Source: Salvator merianae (Eukaryota > Chordata > Lepidosauria > Squamata > Teiidae). Taken from it: DNA of 64,000 nucleotides. A program made the position numbers and the translations under genes. Location: assembly GCA_003586115.2 (NCBI GenBank), contig QVOM02000029.1:32146625-32210624 (forward strand), given 5' to 3'. Shown in pieces: positions 1-11,708 of this stretch (within the stretch, counting starts at the first letter, position 1; each line of letters opens with the position of its first letter). The notes beneath the pieces were generated by a model. It did no database searches. It was not told the origin of the DNA and saw only the letters and a program-made list of their open reading frames with translations.

Positions 1-39
1 ACCTTGTTTTGGCAACCAAGAGGAGCCACGTTACAAGGC

Positions 40-125
40 CCTTTTATTTATTTATTTATTTATTTATTGGATTTATATGCCGCCCCTCTTCGAAGACTCG
101 GGGCGGCTTACAATATTATGTTAAG
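40..125. repeat. TTTA repeat and LINE-type tail
   Basis: A (TTTA)n run leads into TTTATATGCCGCCCCTCTTC and GACTCGGGGCGGCTTACAAT. The two GC blocks are inverted copies of each other (GCCGCCCC/GGGGCGGC). This terminal module is common at the ends of squamate non-LTR elements. Confidence 0.55.
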
Positions 126-386
126 CTTGTTGGTTTTACTTGATCTACCATGTTTTATCATTTTTAATTTTGTTACAGTAAAGAGAATTTATTTTCACGG
201 CTACTTTATTCCTTGGGGAAGGGAAGCCTTGTTCACAAACCTTCATAGCACATCCCTTTACTCCAGCCTTTGACTGAAGAAACAGCTTCCCCTGCCCTTT
301 CTGGCACTTTTATTTTAGACATGTCATTTTAATTGTGCTTTTATTAGTTTTATTGTGACCTACCTTGAGACCTTTGAGTATAGAGC

Positions 387-496
387 AGGAAGGAAAGGAA
401 AGGAAAGGAAAGGAAAGGAAAGGAAAGGAAAGGAAAGAGAAGGAAGGAAGGAAGGAAGGAAGGAAGGAAGGAAGGAAGGAAGGAAGGAAGGAAGGA

Positions 497-559
<63 letters not shown>
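387..559 (+). repeat. Compound purine microsatellite (GGAAA)n-(GGAA)n-(GAAA)n
   Basis: About 170 bases of pure purine on the + strand change period from AGGAA(A) to GGAA to GAAA. It lies in an RNF19A intron. The open frames across it (poly-KERK or poly-FLS) are repeat artefacts. Confidence 0.95.
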
Positions 560-560
<1 letters not shown>

Positions 561-1439
561 GTGCCTGAACATTTGCATACAAGCCAGTATTTCTTCCGAG
601 ATTGTGCAGTTTGGCTATTGAGCTCATTATTTCTTCCACAAATGGCAGTACATTACAGTTATTGTACTAGAAAACACTAATGGAAAAAATATGGGATTAG
701 CATCTTAATTTAATAGCCAAATGTCACTTATTAAGCAGAGTATAGTATTCAGCAACTTTCTTCACATCTTCCCTATCTTCACATCGGCCGCCGCTGCATC
801 TGCCCTATATTGCAAAGTATCATAGTCCCTTTTTTGATAGCTATGAGAACACAAGGTGAGATGTAAGAGTGCCACTGACCTTGTGTTATCCTTCTTCAGT
901 TGTGATCTGAGCTCCAGAAGATTACTAACACACAATATAACAAATGGGCTTTCATGATTTCCTCCACACCTGAAAAAGAAGGAACCAGAATTCATGCATT
1001 TATTTAAATACAAAAACTTTATGTTCTAGAAACATTATTTTTCCTTTCCTTTTTTGACAATTACCTTTTGATTATATTCACAAAAGCCCTTATTACTGCT
1101 TTTGATGTTTGCAAGATCGATAACTGATTTATTATAGAATTATTATTTTAAAAGGATCATTCTGTAACTTTGTGAAAGCTTAACCATTTTATCCACAATT
1201 TTGTTCTATAATAAAAAGAAGTGACCAACCACCACTAACTTCCAAATAACTTAATTGACTTCAGTCTTGATTCAGATAATTGGGACAGGATAAGCATAAT
1301 TTTCTGTTCTATTTTGTACATCTTTTATCATGTGATTTTTTAAAAATAATGTAAAAAGTAATATGTGAATACAAGTTACCTGGAATTAGGGGGAAAATAT
1401 AATCTCTCTCTAAAACATGATGTTTAGATGATGTTACTA

Positions 1440-2255
1440 CCACCAGATCTACTTTTCCATTACATCTGAGTCAGGAGAGACTGAGAATACCCTGAACCAG
1501 TTCTTGGATGCAGTGATGGGCTAGATGAGGGCCAATAAACCTAGGCTGAATCCTGACAAGACAGAGACTCTGGGAATGCTGCTTGAGTCATCATTGTCAT
1601 TGGAGGCCCAAGTGCCTATTACCAGCTTCAATTACACCCATATCTAGACAGAGATAGACTAGCCACTGTTGTCTGTGCACTGGTAATCTTACGTTTAGAT
1701 TCTTGTAATGCACACTGTGCAGGGCTGCCCTTGTAAACTAGTGCAAAATGCAGTGATCAGGTTGCTGAATGGGGCATCTCGCTGTGTGCATATCACACCT
1801 GTGGTTAAGCACCTGCATTGGTTGCCAGTTAGCTGCTGGGCCAGATTCAAGGTTTTATCTTTGGTAAACAAGACCTTTAACTACTTGAGACCAGCTTATT
1901 TGGCAGACTACCTCTCTCAACAGACCTGTGAGATTATTAAGATCTTCAGGGGAGGTCCTGCTGCAGGTGCTGTTAATTGCTAAATGTTGTCTTATGACTA
2001 CCCATCATCAGGCCTTCTCTGTGGTGATAGGAATAGTGTCCTCTCTAATATTCATAGGGTACCTGCATTTCTGGGTTTAAAGCACCAGTTGAAGACCTGT
2101 CTTTTTACCTAGGCCTTTCCAGAGAGAATGTTTATTTCCCCCATCCTTATTTTCCCCCAACCTCAACTTTTTTACTCTTTATGCACCACTCTGAGATTAT
2201 ATTTTAATGGGAAGCAGTACATAAATATTTTAAATAAATATAAATAAATAAATAT
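1440..2255 (+). mobile_element. L2-like LINE 3' fragment
   Basis: The + strand translation around 1735-1915 gives LVQNAVIRLLNGASRCVHIT then HLHWLPVSCWARFKVLSLVN and NYLRPAYLADYL. This is the post-reverse-transcriptase C-terminal region of L2/CR1-group elements (typically VQNAAARLLTG...HITPVLKxLHWLPV). Upstream (1440-1700) is a degraded reverse-transcriptase remnant. It ends in an AT-rich (ATAAATAA)n tail and is interrupted by stops. Confidence 0.75.
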
Positions 2256-3694
2256 GGTTTCGCAAGAGGGGGAATAAGAGGAATTTGAAGTAAAATCTGT
2301 TGTTTCTACTTAAAGGGGAGAAGGGAAGTTCCATTAATTCAACCCTCACTGCTATTAACATTAAAATATTTTTATTACACAAAACATAGCAATCAGATGT
2401 CTCTGCTAATACACGAAATTCAGAAGTTGATTATTTTTTATAGTCTTCATTAGTCACTATTCTTAAATATAACCTCCCAAACTTTTTATATATTACAGTG
2501 ACTTCCAGGTACAGCACTAAATGTACACTTACTGAGGTGATTACCATAGCCTTTATCGGAAAGAGAACCAGAATTTCTTCTCCATCGATGAATACTCTTT
2601 TCTTCACCTAGAGCTTCCTGGGGCTATAGGTCAGACAGATGTGCAGGTGGAGCAGAGACATGCATGAATCACAGTGAACAATTTGGCTTAGCCTTTAACT
2701 AACCAGTTCAGCCAGATTGGACCTTTAGATTGCATCTGATCCACTCTAACTATACAGGGTTGGATCCAGTCTGATACCTGCTCAGCTAAAACTGATTTGG
2801 TGGCTTTTCCTCCTACTTTGTGCACACCCATAGTGAGCAGATAGGCTCCCCAGCATGCTTTTTTTTGCTTCTCACAAAAAGAAATATTTTTTTGTATTAG
2901 GGATTTTTTTCCCAGAGTATATAAAACATACATTTAACCTGAAGGGAAAAATTATAGATTAACATTATTTACATGTCAACTTTCTCCTCCTTCAAAAGTT
3001 TCTTCTATGTTTCATATTTCCTGCCCTTCCTTTTTTCTATTTTCTTCTACCAAACCGTCTTTTTTCTTCTTCACTTTTCAATCCAACAATAACAAATTAT
3101 TTTGCTAATTCTTGCAGAAAGTCAATAAAGAGTTTCCAGATTTTATTTTAATCAGTTCAATTATCATCTTTTAAATGTAGTGGGGGAGGATCCTTCAGTG
3201 GTCAGCTCTTATTCCTGCTTTGCACAGAAACAACTGATAGGTTTGGAAGTAAGCAATTGGTTGTACTCACAGACCACCCAAGGCAGCAGTGTGGCAGTTA
3301 CATTATCCTTTGAATAATTCTTAACAGATAAAACATATACAACTTTTGAAAAGCTTTCAATAAATAGTATCATTTCTAAAGAGGGCTTGAAGTATGCTCT
3401 GAACATTTAGAACTGTGGGAATCCAGGATGCATTTCCTATTGCAATAGGAGGAAATGGCTAAGACTCCAGAGCATTTGATAACAAGATAGAAAAAGCTTA
3501 AGAGCTTAGATCCTTATGGTTCGTATCCTCAGTGCCTTATACTGTGTATTAACTAGACTTCTATGAATAACTTTGCTTCCGGTTTGCAAAAGTAGTTTCT
3601 ATTTTTTTCCCCCAAAGCCATATATTCTAATCAATGCTGTGCTATGTTACATCAGTAGTGAACTTTTTCTCCTGTCTGTTTTTGAACATTCAAG
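2256..3694. other. RNF19A intron, no recognised element
   Basis: AT-rich intronic sequence ends at the polypyrimidine tract and AG of the IBR exon. I see no coding exon, RNA gene or clear repeat here; in particular no RING1-type CxxC exon. Confidence 0.5.
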
Positions 3695-3903
3695 GTATGC
3701 CGTGATTGCTTTTGGCTGTGCCAGCTGTCCCAAACTTACATGTGGTCGTGAAGGTTGTGGAACTGAATTTTGTTACCACTGTAAACAAATTTGGCATCCC
3801 AACCAGACCTGCGATGCTGCTCGCCAGGAAAGAGCCCAAAGTTTACGCTTGCGAACTATTCGTTCTTCATCCATCAGCTATAGCCAGGAGTCTGGAGCAG
3901 CAG
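3695..3903 (+). CDS. RNF19A: RNF19A coding exon: IBR domain
   Basis: The exon follows the acceptor ...ACATTCAAG and ends at AGCAG|GTATAT. Its first base completes a Gly codon from the missing upstream exon; it then reads [17 protein letters not shown]. The IBR zinc ligands are visible as [18 protein letters not shown], and HPNQTCD, followed by a basic and Ser-rich linker ([14 protein letters not shown]). It ends in phase 1. Length and content match the RNF19A IBR exon; the paralogue RNF19B is a less likely alternative because the downstream exons fit RNF19A closely. Confidence 0.95.
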
Positions 3904-4388
3904 GTATATATTTATTTGACAGATAGTCTTTCAATTATTTTTAGACATTGTTCGGGTTTTTTTTGTTCTGATCAGTGATGGTTTTCAAAGATAATAGAGA
4001 AGAGTTCTTATAAGTCCAGTTGCAATATCTGAGCATTATAGAATTATTGATCAGTTTTTAAAAAGTAATAAATAAATCTGCAAATGTAGAAGAATGCTGC
4101 TGACTTTAGTGCCTCTGAACTGATGGAGATTAATGCAGGTAATTCATTAATGAAATGGTAAATTCTGATGACTCTATCACTTCATAGGATTCCTAATTTG
4201 GAGCTTATTTGTTTCCATAGCAGATTTTCAGCAGAATGTCTAGTAAGCACTGGTTTTAAACAGAATGTGTTAACAGTTTTGTAGGTAACAGTCATGGCTG
4301 TCTGCCTTCATTCATTCTTTTGTGATAACATATGTATTAAGGTGCACCTTTTGTGAGGTACTGTAGGTTGAAACTTGGGCTGATGGAG

Positions 4389-4895
4389 AACATAAGAACA
4401 TAAGAAGAGCTCTACTGAATCAGGCTACAGCCCATCTAGTTTCACACAGTGGCCCACCAGTTGTTTCTAGGCATTCTCAAATAGAATAAAAAGATAAAAC
4501 TGTCACCTGCTCTCCAATCCCTGCAAATGGCCTGTAGAGACATCCTGCCTGTCTCTTCTCCCTGGAGGCTGTACCTAGGCATCAGTTCTAGTAGCCATTG
4601 ATACACCTGACCTCCTTGAATCTGTCCAATCCATTCTTAAAGTTATCCAGGCTGGTTGTTGTAATCACCTCTTCTGGTAGTAAATTCCACAGACTTCCTC
4701 TTGTCAGTCCCAATGCTCCTACCTATCAGCTTCATAGAGTGCCCCTTAGTTCTAGTGTTGAGCGATAGAGAAAAGAATTTTTCTATATCCACTTTTTTCA
4801 TCCATGCATGATTTCATATACTTCAGTCACGTCCCCTCTTAAACACAGTCTTTCAAGGCTGGAGAGGCTTGTCCCTACTCTACTGCACTACCACA
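4389..4895 (-). mobile_element. CR1-like LINE 3' end, antisense
   Basis: It begins AACATAAGAACATAAGAAGA and continues CAGGCTACAGCCCATCTAGT, the reverse complement of the 3' end also seen at 13978-14346, 23610-23785, 46030-47370 and 60780-60920. The family 3'UTR contains CTTCTGCTTGAGAATGCCCA and CTGATCCAGCAGGGCTCCTC. Confidence 0.8.
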
Positions 4896-5127
4896 TGCTG
4901 CCGGAGCAGCTGAGTCACAGAAGAGACTGGGAGAGAATAGCTGTTCTGCAAGGACTCAAGAATTAATTCTGCAGACCTTGTCAGGGAAGCCTCTGTCAGA
5001 TTAGGGTCAGTAGATGAAGGAACTGAAATTGTTTTGTCAGATTCACAGAACAGAGGAGAGCTGGTAGGCAATTTCAAACACATTCTGTTGGCAGAATTGA
5101 CTCTCTACGTAGAGGCATAGAGAAATA

Positions 5128-5262
5128 CATTTCTGTTTAACATTTTATTTATTTGAGTATTTACATCCCACTCTTCCCCTGAAGGTTCCAGGGCAGCTTA
5201 CAAGAATAAAAATAAAACCCATAAAATAGTATAAAACATGCATTAAAATATCACCCTCCCTC
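5128..5262 (-). mobile_element. LINE tail remnant
   Basis: TTTTATTTATTTGAGTATTT is followed by ACATCCCACTCTTCCCCTGA and GGCAGCTTACAAGAATAAAA. This is the degraded tail module of squamate non-LTR elements, with no coding content. Confidence 0.5.
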
Positions 5263-5973
5263 CCTCCATGAAGGTTGCTTTTTGGCTGTAACAAGAGAAA
5301 GCAGAGGATGAAAATATGACTTCAGGCTACATATTTCACATTCATTTGGCTCCGTTGTTAAATAAAATACTGAAAGGTACTTTATGGTTGGCAGATGGGA
5401 GATGAATAAGGCAGATACCTACCTACATTTCTGCTACATCTTACTGTGCCATTAAGTGCTTTCACATTGGGAGCCAAGGACCACATCACAATGTGAGAGA
5501 GAGAGAGAAAGAGGGAGAGAGAGAAGAGAGTTTGTCTACAGAGCTAATTTTAAGTCACAAGAGAAACAAGGGCCCAAGGGAATAAATATATCCTGGCTCC
5601 TATGATCTGAGAGTGCTTGCTTACTTTAAAGTGTTTAGCAGTCAATTCAATTGGAATCGCTTAGATTCAGACAAAGGAAGTACAGCCTATTTTGTTTAAA
5701 TATAACAATTTGATTCATGCATATGAATTTTGTTTTTGCTTGTAACTATAATAGCAATAAAATGATAAATATACTTAAAACGCATTCTGTTGCGAATAAT
5801 TAAGCTGTGTTTGTTACTAAACTTGTACTGAAGTAAATAGGACTAAGCATGAAGTAAAATTAATGTAGCACAGTTGTAAATTTCAACCATATAATTTGGA
5901 AATGCTATCATCCAATTAAACCTTTCCAAATTATATTTATTTGTTCTCAGAAGTTTCTTGTCTCTTTAAACAG
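5263..5973. other. RNF19A intron, no recognised element except a GA run
   Basis: Unique AT-rich sequence contains a short (GA)n purine run at about 5493-5530, ending at the RING2 exon acceptor. Confidence 0.5.
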
Positions 5974-6118
5974 CAGATGATATAAAGCCATGTCCACGCT
6001 GTGCTGCTTATATAATAAAGATGAATGATGGAAGCTGCAATCACATGACGTGTGCTGTCTGTGGATGTGAATTCTGTTGGTTGTGCATGAAGGAGATTTC
6101 AGATTTGCATTATTTAAG
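5974..6118 (+). CDS. RNF19A: RNF19A coding exon: RING2 catalytic domain
   Basis: The acceptor is TTTAAACAG and the donor is TTTAAG|GTACGT. The exon joins the previous one to read [20 protein letters not shown] and then [19 protein letters not shown]. The cysteine in HMTC is the position that carries ubiquitin as a thioester in RBR ligases (established for the family). All RING2 cysteines expected in this stretch are present, so catalysis should be intact. It ends in phase 2 with HYL. Confidence 0.95.
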
Positions 6119-7193
6119 GTACGTATGGAAGGAGTCCTGAGTTTATTTGCCCTTTGTTTTAGTAAGGGGCAAACACCTGTATGCATCAAACGTGAAACTC
6201 TTGAAAGCCGAGTTTGTCTTAATAATGCATGTCACTATTGTTTTTAGTCCAATCTAAAATAGAATTCTGTTTTTATACTTGGGTAGATTAAAAAAAAAAA
6301 AGGAAGTAGTACATCCTAAGGTTAAACAGAAGAGTTTACTTTCAGATTGCATTAACTTTAGAGAAGTGGTCTACCTTTTGCAGTTTTCTGCAAGATAAAT
6401 TATTCTGTACCTTGTGTAAGTAGAATGCACCAAGTTCTTTAAAGAGTGGAAGATGGATAAATACACTTCCTATAGTAAATATTCCTTGTAATGTCCAACT
6501 GTTCAGCTCCCTGATATCTTTGCAAAATGTACTGAATGTTGTTCTTCTTCTGATGTCTAGCAGTGTTGGGGACAAATAAGAGAGAAGTGTGTACATTTTC
6601 CACATGATTCAGTCAGGCAAGCTTCTGTTGAAGAATAACTGAAGCATATGGAAAGTGTATGTAATTCTGCAACACAAATCTGATAGGAGAGTTGATGAGA
6701 GAAAAAAGTTCCTACATTCAGCTTAGGTAGGATCAGCTAAGATATAGGTTGAGAATACTCAGTTTAGTTCTAGGTTGTTATTATTTTCTCCATTTCCAGC
6801 CCTAGAAACATCATTTGAATACAACTTTAATCAGAGGCACCAGATTTACATACTACTGACTATTTTTAATTTAAATTTAATCACATTTCTATGCTATCCT
6901 CCCGCCAGAAATGTTTTTATGACAGCATTTCTAGTAGTTAGAAAGTTCACACAGACTGCATTAGCCTTTTTCCCCAAACAAAATGGCTTTTGAAAAATGA
7001 AAAGGCAATTTTTAAAAATCTTACTGTAATGCAGCCTATTTTGAGATGTGATTTTGAGCCAATATGGTATGATAATATATATCACTGTATATATGCTGCC
7101 TTTTAGAAAATTCAGTTGGATCTGACGATTACTTTTGACTAATAATTGCGAGACACTGGTAAGATGTACTGAAGGTAAAATTTCTTCTTACAG
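6119..7193. other. RNF19A intron, no recognised element
   Basis: AT-rich with an A-run at 6291-6301. No repeat signature, exon or RNA gene recognised. Confidence 0.5.
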
Positions 7194-7356
7194 TCCATCA
7201 GGTTGTACATTTTGGGGGAAAAAACCATGGAGCCGGAAGAAAAAAATATTATGGCAGTTGGGGACACTTGTGGGTGCACCTGTAGGAATTGCCTTAATAG
7301 CAGGCATTGCTATTCCAGCTATGATTATTGGAATCCCTGTATATGTGGGGCGTAAG
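7194..7356 (+). CDS. RNF19A: RNF19A coding exon: first membrane segment
   Basis: The acceptor TCTTCTTACAG is followed by [20 protein letters not shown] and then a long hydrophobic run ([20 protein letters not shown], roughly 25 residues) that is the first predicted membrane segment. The positively charged stretch just before it would place that side in the cytosol. The donor is CGTAAG|GTAAGT, phase 0. Confidence 0.94.
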
Positions 7357-9213
7357 GTAAGTGACTATGTTGGCTTTAAAGTGTATACTCTTTGGTTACA
7401 CGATTAGCTGATCGGGTCTAAATATTCTAATTTCCTCTATGCACTTGAAGTTAGAATGTATGGATGTGATGAGCAGAAGTTTGATGAGCCCGAACTACTC
7501 AAAGACAGTGAGTAATTGATGCGATTCCTCCTGTCACACCCATCATGGTTTGTGGGAGGGGGAGGGGGCAGGTAAGTGAAAGATACATGGAGAGTGGTCT
7601 TAAAGCAACAGCAGCACTCACCTGCCCTCTCTCTAGTCTCTGCTGTGGTTGAGCTCCTTTTCCCAAGTGGCCTTGCAGTTGGAAACGGTGGGCCACATGG
7701 TACCAAAAATGATGTATTGCAGGGCTCACAGCAATCATGCACCTCCTGCCTTTTCCCTGAACTTCATGAGGGCTTCATGAACGTAAGGGGAAAGGGATAC
7801 ACACCAAGATAAATATATTAGCCAGAGGAAGACAAACTGTTTTATACGTACAAGAATTAAAACCATTAGATAACAACAAAGACAAGAAGTTGGAAGCCCT
7901 GCAGTTATAAGCCTCTTGAGGGTTGAGAATGGAGCGTCCTTGGTGACTGATTAGAAGTAACTTTAGATCTGCATATTAGTGTCATACCCAGCTATTTAGC
8001 ATACAGTACTGAGGGTGCCATGTCACACTGAAATATTTACTGGCTTTATTTTGAGTGGTTTGAACAGGCTTCTGTTCAAATATACTTACGAACCTTAAAT
8101 GGCTGGCAAATCCTATTTGCAGGGAGATCTCTTATTATCATAGCCTCTCAAGATGAGTGAAATCAAGAAATGAACCTATGTGAATACTTGTTTTTTAAGT
8201 AATGCAAGATTATGTATGAGAAGCTGTGTAAAAATATTTTAAATAAAAAGGTCACTTCAGCAGGATATTTCCTAAATTCTTACAGGGTAGGGTGGATCTC
8301 ATCTTCTTGGTGCCTCCAGTTTTCCATAGGTGGCAGTTACTTTTCTAACACTGTTTTGAACTACATGACAGTTTGCAGCCATTGCAAACTTTGTTTTGTA
8401 AGCTGCTGTGAGGGAATTGCTAAAAAGCAGGGCAGAAGTCTCTGCTTGCAAAAGATTATCAGCTTTTTGTTTTTCATTGCTCTGTTAAGTCTTGCTGAAC
8501 CATTGCTTGTTTTTTGTGGCAGCCTTTCTTTAATTCTTTTTTTTACCTGTTGAAACCACTAAGGCAGAGAAACTGGATAGTTCTTGATTCTTCTCCCAGC
8601 AGTTCCTGCTATAGGTGTTCAACGGCAATTTCAAGTTTTGTCATTCTAAGAAATTAACTTGCAGGGCTTATCTGACATTCTAGTAACATCTCTTTCAATC
8701 TTCTGTGACTGTATCCTCACTGCTTCCCTAAGACAGCTTAAGTCCAGGAAATTTACAGTCTAAATTACAGAACAGTAACAGTTGGTTGAAGGATGATGAA
8801 GACTGGAGACTCTGATCATGTTAACAGAAGCAGACAGTACATAAAATGTAAATCTTTTCTCGTTAGAAAAAGTTATGTAGGAGATAATAACCTCTTTTGG
8901 CAGAAGGGAAGCCCTTTGGCCAGGATGATTATGCAGAATATGCAGTGAAGTGGCCAGTAGAAAATAAAGATGGCAAAAATGTTTACATGCAATCATGCTA
9001 TGGAGGGGCAGCTTCCCAGATATCTTAAGAGTGATTCTCCATACATGTGCCAGCTGCACATGACTGAGGCAGTTGTCACTGTTTCACAGGCTTTGTGAAC
9101 AATTTTGAAAAACGTTCATTTTAAGCAGACAAGAGCAAAGCTAAGTCTGTTAAGGATCCTGAAGCAGTTCAGTTGTGATGTGCAGCATATCTTTATTTCT
9201 TTTTCTTGTAAAG
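7357..9213. other. RNF19A intron, no recognised element
   Basis: Contains a short G-rich stretch (GTGGGAGGGGGAGGGGGCAG, about 7553-7572) that could form a quadruplex on the + strand. Nothing else recognised. Confidence 0.45.
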
Positions 9214-9328
9214 ATTCACAATCGTTACGAGGGCAAAGACATTTCAAAGCACAAGAGGAACTTGGCCATTGCAGGTGGTGTAACTTTGTCTGTGATCGTT
9301 TCACCAGTTGTAGCAGCGGTAACTGTGG
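9214..9328 (+). CDS. RNF19A: RNF19A coding exon: loop and start of second membrane segment
   Basis: The acceptor is TTCTTGTAAAG and the donor is AACTGTGG|GTAAGT. The exon encodes [20 protein letters not shown] followed by a hydrophobic run beginning [18 protein letters not shown]. It is a charged loop leading into the second membrane segment, which continues in the next exon. It ends in phase 1. Confidence 0.94.
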
Positions 9329-9908
9329 GTAAGTAAGGTTGCGAGGGGGAGGAAACTCAATAAAACTATTCTGAATACGTTATTGGACTGTTAAAAAAGA
9401 AAAAAGATTCCCTTTACGCTGAAACTGGAACCAGGAATAGATAGTACTATTCTAGCATTGACCCTTGTTTTTCAAAGATGTGTGTCTAGTTTAACAATAC
9501 AAGAACCAAAGTTTCAGTCAATTCCATGGCTGCTCACATATGTATGTATGTAAGAGTTCCTTGTGTGCTAAGGGAAGCAGCAGACCCAGAGGTACAATAT
9601 AGTGCTCAGCTGGCTTTCCCATTGAAATAAATGGGTGAGGTACTGTAAGTGACACTTTCCGTGTCAACAGCAAAAAAGAGGAGAGAAGAGTGCTATTAAA
9701 AGGAAGGGACAATGCGAAAATCTGAAATAATTTTTAGAAAAGTGATATTTATGATTGCTGTTCTGGAGTGCAACTCAGAAATTCATGGGATTTTGCAAGA
9801 CTTGTACGTCTCTTTATGTTCATGAAATTCCTTTCCTTGACACTTTTTTGTTGCATAAAATGATATACTGTAACTGTATTGATTCTAAACAAGCTATCTT
9901 TTTTGCAG
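9329..9908. other. RNF19A intron, no recognised element
   Basis: Short unique intron between the two exons that share the second membrane segment. No repeat recognised. Confidence 0.5.
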
Positions 9909-10070
9909 GTATAGGTGTTCCTATTATGTTGGCATATGTGTATGGTGTGGTTCCCATTTCCCTTTGTCGGAGTGGAGGTTGTGGTGTTTCTGCTGGCAAT
10001 GGAAAGGGTGTCAGGATAGAATTTGATGATGAAAATGATGTAACTATTGGTGGAGCAAATGCAGCTGTAG
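9909..10070 (+). CDS. RNF19A: RNF19A coding exon: end of second membrane segment
   Basis: The acceptor is CTTTTTTGCAG and the donor is GCTGTAG|GTAAGG. The translation [20 protein letters not shown] completes the second hydrophobic segment. A Gly/Cys-rich turn ([15 protein letters not shown]) and an acidic stretch ([14 protein letters not shown]) follow. It ends in phase 1 with AAV. Confidence 0.94.
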
Positions 10071-10394
10071 GTAAGGAACATTGCCTTTTTGAGATTTAGT
10101 TGTTACTGGAACTATGCTTATTGAATAAATAATGTGCAGACAGCTATAATGCAACAGAAAGGGTAGAATTTTTTGTTTCTAATGTGGTTCTGAACTGTTT
10201 CTGTCTCTTAAACAATTTATTTAAGAGTCATTTAATTTAGCAGTAGCTATAACTGAGGATCAGTTCTCCCCTTGTTAATTACTGGCTTTTGGATAACTTG
10301 TTATAATTTTAGCTTTCTGATTGCTGCATGAAAGCATTTAAATCACAATGGGGTTACATACCATTTATATCTAATAATTAGATATATTGAATAA

Positions 10395-11105
10395 TTAGAT
10401 AAACTGAAACAGGATCCAGTGAAGACGGAGGTATTGTGTATCACAGGATCTTGAGTCTAGGAAGTTAGATGACACCTGATTCTCAGTGGAGTTATTCTGC
10501 ACCAGAAAGAGAGTGTGTGATCTGGGGGTGCTGGACTCATTGCTGTCATTTGAGGTGGCAGTGGTAGCCGGGAGTGCTTATCTTCGTTTCCAACTGGTTC
10601 ATCAACTTTGGCCTTTTCTGGATAGGGACCACCTGACAACAGTAATCCATGCTCTGGTAATCTCCATATTAGTCTACTGTATTGTGCTCTATATGGGGCT
10701 GCAGTTGAAGACTGTTCAGATGCTGAACTAGCATAGAATGCAGCAGCACATTTGCTGATGTGAGTATCTGGCCAGACATACATCCTACTGGTCTTGAAGG
10801 AACTGCACTGGTTACCAGTTTGCTGTTGAGCCCAATTCAAGGTGTTGATATTGACATAAAAATGGCTTGGGTCCTGAATATCTGAAGGAGTGCCTTCCCC
10901 CATATAGATCTACCTATGCCTTAAGATCTCAAAACGAAGGTTTTCAGCTTCTCTCAGAGATGCAAGAAGTTGTAGCACACAAGAGGGCCTTTTCTGCAGC
11001 AACCCTCTGGCCCTGAGTAGCCCATGTGGACCCATTCCTGTCTGCCCAGTCTACCTTGAGCAGCACCCCAACCTATATCTTTCTCTACGTCAAAGAGGTT
11101 TGATA
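10395..11105 (+). mobile_element. L2-like LINE 3' fragment just upstream of an RNF19A exon
   Basis: The + strand shows degraded motifs of the L2 C-terminal region: GACCACCTGACAACAGTAAT, CCATGCTCTGGTAATCTCC, CTGCACTGGTTACCAGTTTG and GAGCCCAATTCAAGGTGTTG. The same order is present at 54,890-55,095. It stops about 45 bp before the acceptor at 11150, so it lies next to the likely branch-point region. Frames are broken. Confidence 0.75.
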
Positions 11106-11150
11106 AATTGCCTTTTTCTCATTTTATGTCCTGCCTCTTTTTAATTTTAG

Positions 11151-11364
11151 ATACTACATCAGTAGCAGAGGCACGGCATAATCCTAGTATAGGAGAAGAG
11201 AGTGTTGGTGGACTGACTGGAAGTCTGAGCGCAAGTGGCAGCCATATGGACAGGATAGGAGCCATTCGAGACAACCTGAGTGAAACAGCTAGCACCATGG
11301 CCCTGGCTGGAGCAAGCATAACAGGGAGTCTGTCAGGAAGTGCAATGGTGAACTGCTTTAACAG
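11151..11364 (+). CDS. RNF19A: RNF19A coding exon: Gly/Ser-rich conserved region
   Basis: The acceptor TTTAATTTTAG sits only about 45 bp beyond the end of an L2-like LINE fragment. The exon reads DTTSVAEARHNPSIGEESVG, then GGLTGSLSASGSHMDRIGAI, and on to ETASTMALAGASITGSLSGS; this is among the most conserved parts of RNF19A outside the RBR. The donor is TTTAACAG|GTAAGA, phase 2. Confidence 0.95.
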
Positions 11365-11708
11365 GTAAGATCATCTGTCCTCTATATTAAGTTCATCTTC
11401 TCCTTTCATATGTACCCTTTGATTAATACTGATATGCAAATACCTACATGTGACTGGTAATGAATGACACTATATTGCTTTTGATTCATTTGGATTAAAA
11501 AAGAAAGAAAATGTTTATATTTCAGCTACATAATAGCATCAAGAATTCTTCTCTTTAGTCTATATATTTGCTATTTCAGAGAAACAGCAAATTACTGTAT
11601 AACTTTTGAAAAAGTTTTTTTGTTATTTCTGGTTCTTGAAGGCAGAAAACGTATTTCCTCCCATTTCAAAGTTTTTAAAAATATTTGTGCCAGAATGTTC
11701 TCAGGATA

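Noticed and set aside
310..639. Overlapping open frames across the purine tract (poly-FLS and poly-KER)
   Set aside because: They exist only because the repeat has no stop codon in several frames; no splice sites or family similarity.
1708..1983. A possible host gene from the open frame in the first intron
   Set aside because: The translation is the C-terminal region of an L2-like LINE.
3573..3694. Upstream extension of the IBR exon as coding
   Set aside because: The open frame continues left, but the polypyrimidine tract and AG at 3693-3694 plus loss of RNF19A similarity place the exon start at 3695.
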